A stretch of 64,000 bases of DNA from Ovis canadensis (Eukaryota > Chordata > Mammalia > Artiodactyla > Bovidae). Positions 33,448 through 44,506 of this stretch are shown here, piece after piece. The DNA lies in NCBI RefSeq assembly GCF_042477335.2, contig NC_091247.1:43578501-43642500 (forward strand), read 5' to 3'. Position 1 is the first letter of the stretch; each line of letters opens with the position of its first letter. The notes below the pieces were generated by a model that searched no databases, had not been told where the DNA came from, and was given only the letters and a program-made list of their open reading frames with translations. The translations under genes were made by a program, and so were the position numbers.

Positions 33448-33733
33448 ATCCCATTTTGCAGTAAGAGAACTGAGGCAGAGGGAGGTTAATTAGTTTGTTG
33501 AAAGCTGTAACTGGGAAAGGATGTAGGTATTATTGGAACCCAGGCAGTTTGACTCCAGGCCCATTGAAAGCCTGATTGTGTCTGAGACTCCTCAGGTGCC
33601 GGCTGACCTAGAGCAGGTTCAAGTCTGGAGATACTCTGTTTAGGCTTTGGAGCTAAATTAGGGTTTGAGAGCTGGTCAACTGCTCACTAGCCTTGTGATT
33701 TTGGGCAAATAAGTTCTTAGCCATTAATCTTTG

Positions 33734-33942
33734 CCAAAGAGATGACACAATGGATGAATGAAAGATGCCAGTGTCCTTTCAAATACTGTAATGATCACAA
33801 TTTTGCTTTAGAATGTGTGGGCATGTATCTTTGTATGAAAGTCATATTTGAAAATACCTCCCCCCAACCCCCCCTTTCCCTGCATCCCTTTTTATTGTAA
33901 GCAAGCAGCCCAGCACCCAAGACATTACAGAAGTTTGTGATT
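33734..33942 (+). repeat. Dispersed duplication, copy 1
   Basis: 209 bp nearly identical to 34928-35162, with only two substitutions outside the C tract. The C tract here is C6-AA-C7. It lies inside an MIR, so it is the inserted or derived copy. Confidence 0.93.
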
Positions 33943-33950
33943 TAAAAAAA

Positions 33951-34092
33951 ATACTTATTTTTATTTATTTATTTGGCTGCCTTAGGTCTTAGTTGCTGCA
34001 TGTGGAATCTAGTTCACTGACCAGAGATCAAACTTGAGCCTCCTGCATTGAGGTTGAGGTGTCTTAGCCACTGGACCACCAGGGAAGTCCCC
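33951..34092 (-). mobile_element. CHR SINE
   Basis: Reversed CHR with a (ttta)n start, tggctgccttaggtcttagt, and actggaccaccagggaagtc at the right end. Confidence 0.85.
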
Positions 34093-34190
34093 TACCTTGG
34101 TTTTCTTATGTGTAAAGTGAAGGTAGTAATATCTGCCTCAAAGTCTTGTAAAGATTGAGTGAGATAAAATGTTAGAGCCGACAGCAGAGT

Positions 34191-34927
34191 GCCTGGCAGA
34201 AAATAAATTTCAAAAAGGTCATTTTAGTTTTGAGTCTTATTTTGGGGGGCTGGGTCTGACTTTTGGGCACTCAAACCTTACACTTTTTTGAAGAGTATGA
34301 GGGTAGCTTATGTAAATAGGATTGTTCGTGACCTGAAGCTTGACCTTGATCCACCTTCAACTTGGGCTGGCTGGAGGAGAGTGGGTTTGGTAACTCAGGA
34401 AGGCATGTGGACATGGTGCCAGGAGGGAGGAGACCCTTGCCCTCCACAGATGGTGTTGAAAAAGACAAGGCTGCCAGTTACCCTCTACTCCCTTCTCATC
34501 AATCAGGGGACTCTTTCCTTTAGAGGATATTGCTGCGGTCCTTGTTTTTTTCTTTCCTTTGTCATGGCTGCACCAGGTTTATCTCTGATAACATCTAATT
34601 TGTGCTATATTCAGGCCCCTCCCAACCTGAGGGTTGGCCCTGGCAGAGCGAAATGCCTCCTGGATCTGTGTAATGATTGCACAAGTCCAACCTTACTTCC
34701 AGCTTTTCACATCCATTCTCACCTCCAAATATTTTAGCCACAAAAGGTATGCCTTTTGTTAAAACTTTAATCAGTTTTTGCCTGGATTTTTTTCAGGTCC
34801 CAGGTCTAGGAGCTCCTCCTGATTTGTGTGGTTGATAAAGGGTTGCACTTTGTACTCCAGACAGGACCCACAGGAAAGAGGCGAGTGGTCAGCCATTCCA
34901 CAGATGGGAACAAGAGCAAAAAGATGA
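34191..34927. other. No gene recognised
   Basis: A 149-codon open frame on the plus strand (34288-34737) has no motif I recognise and is not called. Confidence 0.35.
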
Positions 34928-35052
34928 CCAAAGAGATGACACAATGGATGAATGAAAGATGCCAGTGTCCTCTCAAATACTGTAATGATCACAATTTTGC
35001 TTTAGAATGTGTGGGCATGTATCTTTGTATGAAAGTCATATTTGAAAATACC

Positions 35053-35093
<41 letters not shown>

Positions 35094-35162
35094 CTTTCCC
35101 TGCATGCCTTTTTATTGTAAGCAAGCAGCCCAGCACCCAAGACATTACAGAAGTTTGTGATT
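34928..35162 (+). repeat. Dispersed duplication, copy 2
   Basis: Same segment as 33734-33942, about 1.19 kb downstream and in the same orientation. It is longer only because the C tract is expanded. Its flanks look like unique sequence. Confidence 0.93.
35054..35092 (+). repeat. Poly-C run of 39
   Basis: Uninterrupted C homopolymer. The complementary G run could form G-quadruplexes and the C run an i-motif. Such tracts are also error-prone in sequencing. Confidence 0.9.
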
Positions 35163-35919
35163 CCTTCAGCTAAGATGGCTTGACCTATATATAAGCAGAA
35201 AAATCCCAGCCAGTTCAGACTCTCTGAAAGTGGAACTATATAACACATTTCCCTAAGATAAAATGCCATGAAATCCTCTTGGTTTTTTCCAGGAACCCTT
35301 GAGTCCTTAAAGGGATAGAACTTAAGGCAATGGGAAGAGGGGAAAAAAAACAACAAACCAACAAACCAACCAAAACTCATGCAACTTGTGAAAGAAAAAC
35401 AAAAGAACTGAAGGGAGCAGATTATGAGAAAGATTGAAATAAAATCAACAGAAAAGGACAGGAAAACCCAATGGAGGAGCCAATCAGAAGCGAGAAGGAA
35501 CTGCTGGACATGCACACAAACAGACACGCACACATTTTCAAGAAAAAGGTGCAAAGGAAACCAAACTGTTTGTTGTGGAAAAAGGAACGGGGGCGGGGAG
35601 GGAGAAAAGAAAGAAGAGAGAAGCAGACTGAAATCTCAAGATCTAGACCGGGTCAAGCTGGAAGGACTGGCAAGTAAGAACCAGGAACTTGGTGGGGAAT
35701 CCCATAGCGATCTGTTTACAAAAAGATAGGCTTATGGAAATTCCACAAGTGACTTTCGAGATTCAAATCCGAAATAGAGAAGGACCCGAAGCACACAGTA
35801 TCTGTGTGTATTATAACCACCGGACGAGCTTCTATCAGGAAATTCTCCCCAGCCTTGAACAGACACTGAAATTTTACGTTTCAACAGACCTAAATACCCT
35901 CCACGTGGCCTCCAACAGT
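35163..35919. other. Unique flank of CpG island 1
   Basis: No repeats recognised. 35360-35640 is purine-rich on the plus strand. The long minus-strand frame here (35036-35554) is created partly by the C tract and is not a gene. Confidence 0.45.
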
Positions 35920-36440
35920 GCCTGGGGGGCCGGCCAGAGGCCGCGGTCCCGCCCCCCACCTCCGGCAGCCCCGCGGGCACGCGCAGCGCGCTGGGGCCGC
36001 CCCCTCGGAACTCCCCTCGCATTGTCTGTGCGCCAGGGAGTCTCCGCTTCCCTGGCGCGCTCCGGGTTATTGTTCTCCCTGCGCCCGCGGGGAGAAGGGA
36101 GGGACGGTTGGGAAGGGGGCGGCGGCGGCGTGCGGCGGCCACCTGGGCAGGGGCGCCTGGGTCCTGGGATCGTGCACACGGGGGTGGGTCCGTCCAATTC
36201 CACCTGAGGCGCGGGAGCCGGGAGGATGCGGGGGCCGCCTCGCGCCTCCCCAGGCCCGTTCCTGCCCGCAGGTCCCCAGCTCCTGGGTGACAGCCGGACA
36301 GGCTGGGAGCGGGAAGCCGGGCGGGCGTCCCGGTGCCGCGCAGTAGCTCCCGCGGCCGCCTGGCAGCTCGCAGCTCAGGGGAGGGACGCTGTGACGCACC
36401 CTCTGGGTATTAGAACACTTCACCTTCTATTTATAGACAC
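35920..36440. promoter_or_regulatory. CpG island 1, probable promoter
   Basis: About 500 bp of dense CpG and GC-rich sequence with GC boxes (ccgccccc, gggggcgg) in otherwise AT-rich DNA, ending in a TGACGCA CRE-like motif (36392-36398) and a TATA-type motif. Overlapping frames on both strands are GC-driven. The island would make most sense as promoter plus first exon of a minus-strand transcript, but direction is inference. Confidence 0.7.
36428..36435 (-). promoter_or_regulatory. TATA-type motif
   Basis: Minus-strand TATAAATA lies at the right edge of CpG island 1. A start site about 30 bp downstream would fall near 36400, next to the CRE-like motif, with the GC-rich island as the transcribed start. 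The plus-strand reading, TATTTATA, is weaker. Confidence 0.4.
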
Positions 36441-37154
36441 TCTCCCAACCGCAGACCTAGCTCTCCTTCCCTCCGTCGTGAAGTAAAGGACGAAAAATCC
36501 TACCTAGAATGGAAGCTCCTAATACGCAGTGATAAGGAAGAATTCCATTTTGCGCATTCCTTTATAATTCCAACTATTAATTGCAGGTCTAGGGAGCTAT
36601 CTCTGGCACAGGGAATTTCTGAAGCTTTAAAACCTAGGCGACTTTATTTTACACGTCTCCTAAACATATCAAATAGATTGGTCTCTTGGGAGTTCATGAA
36701 ATATTCGCCAAGAATTTGCTCAAACTGGGTAAGGCACAAACTCACTGAATTCAGAAAAAGGATGCTTCTATCTGGCTTTCTGTATTTACTAAAAACTAGT
36801 AATTCTAACCATAAAATTTATTTGAGAGGGGACGTATGTAGAAGGAAAATATTGCACATTTCAAACAAAAGTAAAGTTTGCCTTAAGGTTTGGTGGTTTG
36901 TTTTTTTTTTAATTGGTGCTTTTGGATACTGACTTTATGCTCTTAGATCTACACCATCCATGTAATTATAGGTGATTAAAAATAATTCTTACCTAGTCAT
37001 AGTAACATTTGCAGTAATTAAAACAGGGGATTTTTAAAAACTGTAATTTATTTCTCATAATTTGGTTGTTTGTGCTGCAGTCAACACTTAAAAGGAAGCC
37101 TGATCATTATCTTTCATCTTGGTTTCTATTCAGTTTCACTTTCTAAACTCCAGT
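36441..37154. other. No feature recognised
   Basis: Repeat-poor AT-rich sequence next to CpG island 1. Confidence 0.4.
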
Positions 37155-37545
37155 CAACCAAAGAAATACTGCCCTTTACATTTATTAACAAAAAAGATAT
37201 ACATATGTAAATATAAGCACTTTATATGCATTTTTGAAAGGCTTTTTTTAGAGCCACAAAATTGAGAGCGATGTACAGAGATCTGCCATATAGCCTCTGC
37301 CCCTACCCAAGCATAGCCTCTCCCATCATCATCACTCACCAGAATTATACATTTTTTACCAAGGATGAGCCTACCTTTACAAATCAGTCACCCAAAGTCC
37401 ATAGTTTACCTTAAGGTTCATTCTTGGCCTTGTACATTATATGGGTTTGGACAACTGTATAATGACAAATATTCATCTTTATAATACAAAGTCTTTTCAC
37501 TGCTCTAAAAATCCTCTAAACTCTCTATAGGTCCATTTTTAAAAG
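37155..37545 (-). mobile_element. Old L1 3' UTR, reversed
   Basis: Phrases agagccacaaaattgagag, ccaaagtccatagtttacc, and aaggttcattcttggcctt are reversed old-L1 3' UTR. It resembles the same UTR at 19840-20080. Confidence 0.8.
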
Positions 37546-37744
37546 CCTAGCTAAACCACAGATTGCTTACCATGCAGGCAATTCTAAGACCACAAAATGC
37601 AAGCAGAATACCCAGTGTGCCATTCCTGCTAACACCTAGTGTGTAAGGTGACGGGTATCTATATGTAAAAGCATTGAACAAAGCAAGGATGTTGGAACAC
37701 TGACCTTCCTATGCCCTGTGCAGTCAAACATCCCAGTATAATTT

Positions 37745-38015
37745 AGAGTGGGCCCTTCATATCCCCAGGGCTTCCATGGTGGCTCAGTGGTAAAGAATCT
37801 GCCTGTGATTCAGGAGACGCCCGTATCATCCCTGAGTTGGGAAGATCCCTGGAGAAGGAAATGGTAACCCACTCCAGTATTCTTGCCTGGGAAATCCCAT
37901 GGACAGAGGAGCCTGGCCAGCTACGGTCCATAGGGTCACAAAGAGTGGGACATGACTGAAGCAGTTTTGCACACACGCACACAGTTCAAACCTTGTTTAA
38001 GGGCCAACTGTATTA
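37745..38015 (+). mobile_element. Bov-tA SINE within a short DNA-transposon remnant
   Basis: A forward Bov-tA (about 37768-37982) is flanked by agtgggcccttcatatcccc at the left and agggccaactgta at the right. These look like the two ends of a MER2/Tigger-type element. The host assignment is tentative; the SINE is clear. Confidence 0.75.
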
Positions 38016-38139
38016 TGACTTGATTTTACTATACAAAAATCACATGCTATTACTGTAGAAGTATTTAATAAATTTTAAGAGCAACCACAATAGCAGTTGT
38101 TAGTGCTTTATAAAATATCCATTTCATAGTAGATCACCC

Positions 38140-38650
38140 TGTGAAAGACAATTTGGCAATAGCCATCACATTTTAAAACATATTAATATTTGCCCTTGGA
38201 CCCAGCAATTCCACTCCTGGGAATATATGCTACAGATGCCGTACACACATGTGAAGTCGTTGGTTTGTTGCAGTGTTTGTACTAACAAAAAGTTAGAAAC
38301 AGTATAAATGCCCTACAATTATGATACATCCATATACATCCATATTCCATAGGCTTGAAGAAGATTAAAGCAACCTCTTTTTGTGCTGACACACTAAGTG
38401 AAAAAAGAAAGGTGCAGAAACAGTGTAAAATATCATCAATTACATTACAAAAATAAACATAATGCTATGTTAATTTTATAAATACCAAATGTATATTTAT
38501 ATAGAAATATTTATGAAACTGGTAGCAATGTTTGCCTCCTGTGAGGTAACTGAGAGGCTAGAATGGGAGACAAACATTTTCTATTATCTATCCTTTTGTA
38601 TCTTTGAATTTTGTTCCATAAGGATGCATCATCAATTTGCAAATTTTTAG
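38140..38650 (+). mobile_element. Old L1 3' end
   Basis: gacccagcaattccactcct, acacactaagtgaaaaaaga, ggtgcagaaacagtgtaaa and ttttgtatctttgaattttg are the ORF2 end and 3' UTR of an old L1. Confidence 0.85.
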
Positions 38651-38773
38651 TCTAAAATTACATTTAAATTCCTTTCTAAAATTACTGACCTATGATAGGT
38701 CTCTCTTTAATTTGTAGAAGTTCTACATTTGGGATTATTATCATTTTAGAGAAGTTTACTCTGATGAAACCAT

Positions 38774-38800
38774 ACTAAACTAAACTAAACTAAACTAAAC
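38774..38800 (+). repeat. (ctaaa)n microsatellite
   Basis: Five perfect pentanucleotide units. Confidence 0.9.
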
Positions 38801-39849
38801 TTTTATCCTCCGCACTCTTTTATCCTAGCTCTACCTGATCCATGAGTCATCATAGAAATGCTTTACCGAAAGGTTGCTAATACGCTATTGCCAGCACTTT
38901 AAAAGAAGGTTCTCAGTTATTGATATATATTTTTCTCTATTCTTCTCGCATGTTATGAATGGGAGTAATGGCAAAGTTAATGGTCTATTGAGTATCTATT
39001 ATAAAATAATTACTTAAAGATATTTTTTATAACTCATCTATTTTATTTTGCACAAGACTGTCACTTAATGCAAGGGACTGTTTATCAGAAGTCGTATTTC
39101 CTACAATGACTTTTTGTGCTAGAGATCAAGTGGTTAGGTTTCAAACTACTCCAGTGGGATAATGGTGCACAGAGTGTTTCTGCTTCCCTTTTAAAACTGA
39201 AAAGACAGACGCATCAGGGTAGATGAGAGGTGTGCACTAAAAAGTTATACCAGGCAAGAGATAAATTGTTTTCAATTCCATTGTAGATGTTTCTTTCTTT
39301 CCCCTTCCAGCTTCATTGAGATATAATTTACATATAAAATTGTATACGTTTAAGGTGTACAAAGTGTTGACTTGATACCCTTCCCTATTGCAAAATCATA
39401 TTGCAGGTAGTTCATGTACGTTTGTGCTGTTACCCTTCAACATAACAACAGGGCTGGGTGCAGGATTGACTTGGCCAGGATGGTTTTCCTCAGAGGAACC
39501 AGCACCAAAGCCTTGTGATGAAGATGATGATGAAGATAAAGAGGAGAGATATCTTTGAACAGGCACAACTATTACTCACTATATGAACTAATGCACTTAG
39601 GGCACTTTGCAAGAGTCTGGCAGAGAAAGGGGGCTCAACATAGAATTATTATTGGAATGAGGAGAGGTTTATTGAAGTCTCCTGGGTCACAAGTTGTGTT
39701 TGGGGCCATAAGATAAGGGCTGCCCACATTCCACTATTCTTAAGAGCTGCCAAGCCCCTGTGCAATGTTTCCCGCCTACAGGTACCACCATAGTGAACCG
39801 CGTTCATGATCTGTTCTATCTCTAGACACCAGTTACACTATTGTTAATA
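38801..39849. other. Unassigned; L1-like trace at 39285-39440
   Basis: The segment with cttcattgagatataattta and acgtttaaggtgtac resembles old L1. The remainder shows nothing recognisable. Confidence 0.4.
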
Positions 39850-39927
39850 CAGGTAGAGAGTGCTGGCATGGTGCTGTCCACAGGGTCACAAAGAGTCGGA
39901 CATGACTGAGTGACTGAATAACAACAA
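39850..39927 (+). mobile_element. BovB or Bov-tA 3'-end fragment
   Basis: ccacagggtcacaaagagtc and ggacatgactgagtgactga match the shared 3' end, followed by an (aac)n-type tail. It is too short to assign to one family. Confidence 0.7.
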
Positions 39928-40212
39928 GAGAGTTTTTAAATCATTAATTCAAGCTGGTTTTTCTCTCTACTTTAGCTAAACTTTGTTCAAAGCAATAATC
40001 ATGGCTTTTAGGTGTCAGTGACATATGTAATATGCATATAATATTAGGATAAAATATATTATGTATATCACACTAGAATAAAACATGCTTGTCTGTGAAC
40101 CTGCTGAAAGTATATCGACTCATGTAGCTTATTGACCCAACTGCCGTGTAACTGTCTTTCATAACTTGAAGTGGACCCTGTGAGACACTTGGCAGATATT
40201 CCTCCTCATCAT

Positions 40213-40423
40213 GGCTTCCCGGGTGGCTCAGTGGTAGAGAATCCACCTGCCAAAGCAGGAGATGCAGGTTCTGTCCCTGGGTCAGGAAGGTCCCCTATGG
40301 AAGAAGATGGTAACCCATTCCAGTATTCTTGCCTGGGAAATCTCATGGACAGAGGAGTCTGGTGGGCTGTGGTCCAAGGGGTGACAAAGAGTTACACACG
40401 ACTTAGCCACCAAACAACAATAG
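40213..40423 (+). mobile_element. Bov-tA SINE
   Basis: Forward head ggcttcccgggtggctcagt, body with ggtaacccattccagtattc, tail ccaccaaacaacaatag. Confidence 0.92.
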
Positions 40424-40873
40424 TGACAGCTCCCCTTCACATCCGAGATTTGGTTGGGGTGGCTGCTTCAGAAGCAGGAACAGTGTGATAATCACTGGCT
40501 ACCCATGCTGTGAGCACATACTTTCAGAGCAAAAAGCTCTTCTGGCTCCTGGCCATGCATGATTAGACCTGCATGTATTCATGTGTCTGTGTGTCCGTAT
40601 TCAGGTGGACGTTTGCATTGCTTCTGGTCTCAGCTCAGAAAGGACACTCTCTGATAAATATACTCCAGTCAGTTATTTAAGAACCAGAGCACCTTATGTG
40701 AGTAGCGAAGATGTAGAAAGGATGGGAGTGTTTTGGGGGAAGAGCCCCAGTTTGTGTGACCTCTCTAGCAAAGCCTCAGGTTGCAGAAGAGTGAGAGGTT
40801 GTGGAAAACCTTATCTTTTGGCATTAGCCTAAGATATATTGGCTTAGATTAAATCATGCATACAAAAGAATAT
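40424..40873. other. No feature recognised
   Basis: Unassigned. An 83-codon frame here has no recognisable motif. Confidence 0.4.
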
Positions 40874-41268
40874 AAGGCATACCTCGTTTTTATTACACTT
40901 CAAGGTATTGCCCTTCACAGATGTGTTTTCTGCAAATTCAAGGTTTATGGCAACCCTATATTGATCAGGTCTGTTGGTGTCATTCTTTCCAACAGCATTT
41001 GTTCACTTTGTGTCTTTGTGTGACATTTTGGTAATTCGTGGAAAATTTCAAACTTTTTCCTTATTCTGTTTGTTATGGTGATCTGTGATCAGTGATCTTT
41101 GAGGTTACCGTTGTTTTGGGGGACCACAAACAGCAACCATATAAGACAGCAAACAATTGATAAATGTTGTGGTGTCTGCTTCACCCTTCTCCTGTCCCTC
41201 CTCTCCTTGGGCCTTCCTATTCTCTGAGGCACAATGATGTTGAAATTAGACAAATTAATGACCCTACA

Positions 41269-43300
41269 TTGGCCTCTAATTGTTCTAACGATAGGAAGTG
41301 TCGCATGTTTCTCACTTTAAATCAAAAGTTAGAAATGATTAAGCTTAGTGAGGAAGATCAGAGAAGGCAATGGCAACCCACTCCAATACTCTCGCCTGGA
41401 AAATCCCATGGACGGAGAAGCCTGGTAGGCTGCAGTCCATGGGGTCACTAAGAATTGGACACAACTGAGCGACTTCACTTTCACTTTTCCTTTCATGCAC
41501 TGGAGAAGGAAATTGGCAACCCACTCCAGTGTTCTTGCCTGGAGAATCCCAGGGATGGGGGAGCCTGGTGGGCTGCCATCTATGGGGTCGCACAGAGTCG
41601 GACTCGACTGAAACGACTTAGCAGCAGCAGCAGCAGTGAGGAAGGTATGTCAAAAGCTGTGATAGGCTAAAAGCTAAGCCAAGTTGTGAATGCAAAGGAA
41701 AACCTTTCGAGGGAAATTAAAAGTGCAACTCCAGTGAACACACAACGATAAGAAAACAAAACAGCCTTACTGCTGGCATGGAGAAAATTTTAGCCGTCTG
41801 GAGAGAAGATCGAAAGATCCACAACATGCCGTTAAGCCAAAGCCTAATCCAGAGCAAGGCCCTAACTCTCTTAACTCTCTTCAATTCAGTGAAAGCTGAG
41901 AGGGGTGAGGAAGCTGCAGAAGAAAAATCTGAAGCTGTTAGAGGTTGGGTCATGAGGTTTAAGGAAAGAAGCCATCTCCAGGACATCGAAGTGGAGGCTG
42001 AAGCAGTAAGTGCTGACACAGAAACTTCAGCAAGTTATTCAGAAGATCCGGCTAAGATAACTAATGAAAGGGGCTATACTAAACAACAGATTTTCAATGT
42101 AGATGAAACAGCCTTCTGTTGGAAGAAGATATCATTTAGAGCTTTCATAGGTAGAGAGAAGTCAATGCCTGGTTTCAAAGCTTCAAAAGACAAGCTGACT
42201 CTCTTGTTAAGGGCTAATGCAGCTGGTAACTTGAAGTCAAAGTCAGTGCTAATTTACCATTCCAGAAATCCCAGAGCCCCTAAGAATTATTCTAAACCTA
42301 CTCTGCCTGTGCTCTATAAATGGAAAAATAAAGCCTAGGTGATAGCTCGTCTCTTTAGTACATAGTCTTCTGAACATGTTAAGCCTACTGTTAAGACCTA
42401 GTGCTCAGAAAGAAAGATTCCTTTTAGCTCCTTGACAATGCACCTGGTTACCCAATAGTTGGGATGGAGATGTACAGTGAGATTAATGTTGTTTTCATGC
42501 CTGCTAACACAACATTCATCCTGTAGCCCATGAATCAAGGAATAGTTTCTACTTTTAAGTCTTATTATTGAAGAAATAGATTTCATCATGCTCTAGCTGC
42601 CATAGATAGTGATTTCTCTGATGAATTCAGCAAAATCAGTAGAAAAACTTCTATAAAGGATTTACTATTGTGTATTCTATTAAGAACATTTGTGATTCAT
42701 GGGAAGAGATAAAAATATCAACATTACCTGGAATTTGGAAGAAGTTGATTCCAACCCTCCAAATGACTTAAGGCTTCGAGACTTCAGTTGAGGAAGTAAC
42801 TGCAGAAGTCATAGAAACACCAGGAGAACTAGAGTTGGAAGTGCAGCCTGGAGATGTGACTAAACTGGAATCTCATGATAAACCTTTGACAGATGAGGAA
42901 CTGCTTCTTATAGATGAGCAAAGAAAGTGGTTTCTTGAGATGGAATCTACTCCTGGTAAAGATGCTGTGAAGATTGTTGAAATGACAAAAAAACGATTTA
43001 GAATATTACATAAACTTAGTTGATAGAGCAGTCACAGTGTTTTATAGGATTGAGTGCAATTTGAAAGAAGTTATATCCTCTGGGTAAAATATTATCAAGC
43101 AGAATTGCATGCTACAAAGAAATTTTTTGTGATAGGAAGACTCAATCAATGTGGCAAACTTCATTGTTGTCTCATTTTAATAAATTACCACAGCTGCCCC
43201 AACCCTCAGCCACTACCACCCTGATCAGCTAGCAGTCATCAACAAGAGGCAAATCTCTCTACCAGGAAACCAGGAAAGTGATTCCGACTCTCTGAAGGTG
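41269..43300 (+). pseudogene. Tigger1 transposase relic
   Basis: The expected start codon is TTG at 41269-41271. Downstream are the CENP-B-type helix-turn-helix (LTLNQKLEMIKLSEE, 41310-41355), interrupted by BOV-A2, then GMSKAVIG, a 186-codon frame (41778-42338) with the catalytic-domain phrase [13 protein letters not shown], and then LDNAPGYP near 42432 carrying the second catalytic Asp. Further downstream are MPANTT and, near 42890, LTDEELLLIDEQRKWFLEMEST. Multiple stops and frameshifts make it inactive. Family role: cut-and-paste transposase acting on the element ends. Confidence 0.88.
41357..41634 (+). mobile_element. BOV-A2 SINE inside Tigger1
   Basis: Full two-monomer element with a (cag)n tail. 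Perfect 10-bp target duplication agtgaggaag at 41347-41356 and 41635-41644, inside the transposase DNA-binding region. Confidence 0.96.
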
Positions 43301-43500
43301 CAGGTGATGGTTAGCATTTTTTTTTTAACAATAAAGTATTTTTAAATTAAGGTAAGTATATTGTTGTTGGTTTTTTTAGACATAATCCTATTGCACACTT
43401 AATAGACTACAGAGACGTGTAAACATAACCTTTATGTGCACTGAGAAACCAAAAAATTCATGACTCACTTTATTTTGATATTTGCTTTTTTGTACTGGTC

Positions 43501-43696
43501 AGCAGTTAAAGATTTCGCCTATAATGTGGAGGAGATGCAGGAGACACAGGTTTGATTCTGGGTCAGGCAGATCCCCTGGAGGAGAGCATGGCAACCCAGT
43601 CCAATATTCTTGCCTGGAGAATCCCATGGACCTGAGCCTAGTGGACTAAAGTCCATGGGGTAACAAAGAGTCTGGACATGATTGAAGCAACTGAGC
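43501..43696 (+). mobile_element. Bov-tA SINE inside the Tigger1 right end
   Basis: 5'-shortened Bov-tA (agcagttaaagatttcgcct). Perfect 7-bp target duplication actggtc at 43494-43500 and 43697-43703. Confidence 0.92.
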
Positions 43697-43720
43697 ACTG
43701 GTCTGGAACCAAACTTGCAA

Positions 43721-44355
43721 ACAGTCTCAGATTTATTTGGGGCATTTCTTAAAATCAGTTAAAAACTCCAAAGCATTTGTCTCTGACATGTTCCTGAATA
43801 AAATGAAAGGATATTGTTTACAAAATTTAAAAATTAGCCACTCATATGTCTACCACCCCAGCTTAAGAAACAGGCTATTACCAGCCCCTTAGGAAGTGGC
43901 CGTGTGCCCATTTCTGAACATAACTGCCTCCCTAGCTTCTCTTGGGAACTACCTTTCTGAATTTTGTTTTGCTTTACAGCTGTAATGGTTATGTATGTAT
44001 TCCTGAATAACATAGTATTTGATTTTATCTGCCTTTGAACTAGAAATAGATGGAATCTTTGACAACTTGGTGGTTTGTGTTTTTTTTTTGCTCTGCATTC
44101 TATTTTTGAGCCTCATTTAGTCCCTTCTTTTCTCTCCTCTTCGCAGACCTCCAGCCCAGATCGCCTCTGGGATTCTTGCATTTATCTCCTGACCAGGATC
44201 TCTGTTGACAGACTCTTCCCTCCAGAATTCACTGTGCAAATCACCACCAAATCCTCAAATAGTTATATTTAAAACTATTTTCTAGCAGTGTATTCAAGTG
44301 GCCTGAGAAATGTTTATCTTTAAAATTTTGCACGAAAAAAAAATTTTGTATGACT
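43721..44355. other. Old L1-like sequence and unassigned
   Basis: About 43830-44075 (ccaccccagcttaagaaac, cctgaataacatagtatttg) resembles an old L1-type 3' region. The rest is unassigned. Confidence 0.4.
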
Positions 44356-44366
44356 ATAGATTACAA

Positions 44367-44495
44367 TGGAGATGGAAGTGGCAACTCACTCCAGTATTCT
44401 TGCCTGGAGAATCCCATGGACAGGGAAGCCTGGTGGGCTGCTGTTCATGGGGTCACACAGAGTCGGACACGACTGAAGCGACTTAGCATGCATGC
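44367..44495 (+). mobile_element. BOV-A2 half element (single monomer)
   Basis: Only the second monomer of BOV-A2 is present, with an aberrant catgcatgcat in place of the cag tail. Perfect 11-bp target duplication atagattacaa at 44356-44366 and 44496-44506. Confidence 0.92.
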
Positions 44496-44506
44496 ATAGA
44501 TTACAA

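Larger units (their letters stand above)
32850..33560 (-). mobile_element. MIR SINE split by two younger SINEs
   Basis: Three MIR pieces (32850-32917, 33197-33227, 33457-33560) join in order when BOV-A2 and Bov-tA are removed: gtgccagtgactgtgctttt, then tgcattaatatcatcatcat, then cccattttgcagtaagag and aactgaggcagagggagg. Confidence 0.8.
33640..34190 (+). mobile_element. MIR SINE split by duplication copy 1 and a CHR SINE
   Basis: The left part (33640-33733, ccttgtgattttgggcaaat) and right part (34093-34190, ccttggttttcttatgtgt and cctggcagaaaataaa) are consecutive MIR segments. The interval between them holds the 209-bp duplicated segment and a reversed CHR SINE. Confidence 0.7.
40874..43720 (+). 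mobile_element. Tigger1 DNA transposon (pogo/Tc1-mariner superfamily)
   Basis: The left end aggcatacctcgtttt and the following block match Tigger1, the element from which the host gene TIGD1 arose. The right end is degraded past ggtctggaaccaaacttgcaa. Net length after removing two SINEs is about 2.4 kb, the size of a full element. The ends and coding remnants show an old, mutation-rich copy. Confidence 0.88.

Noticed and set aside
34288-34737. 149-codon plus-strand frame
   Set aside because: No recognisable domain, no codon or splice support, and similar-length frames occur by chance in 64 kb.
35036-35554. 172-codon minus-strand frame ending in poly-glycine
   Set aside because: The glycine run comes from the 39-C tract, and the rest has no protein-like feature or homology that I can recognise.
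35689-36423. Several overlapping frames in CpG island 1 on both strands
   Set aside because: Composition-driven open frames; no conserved motif and no splice structure that favours one.
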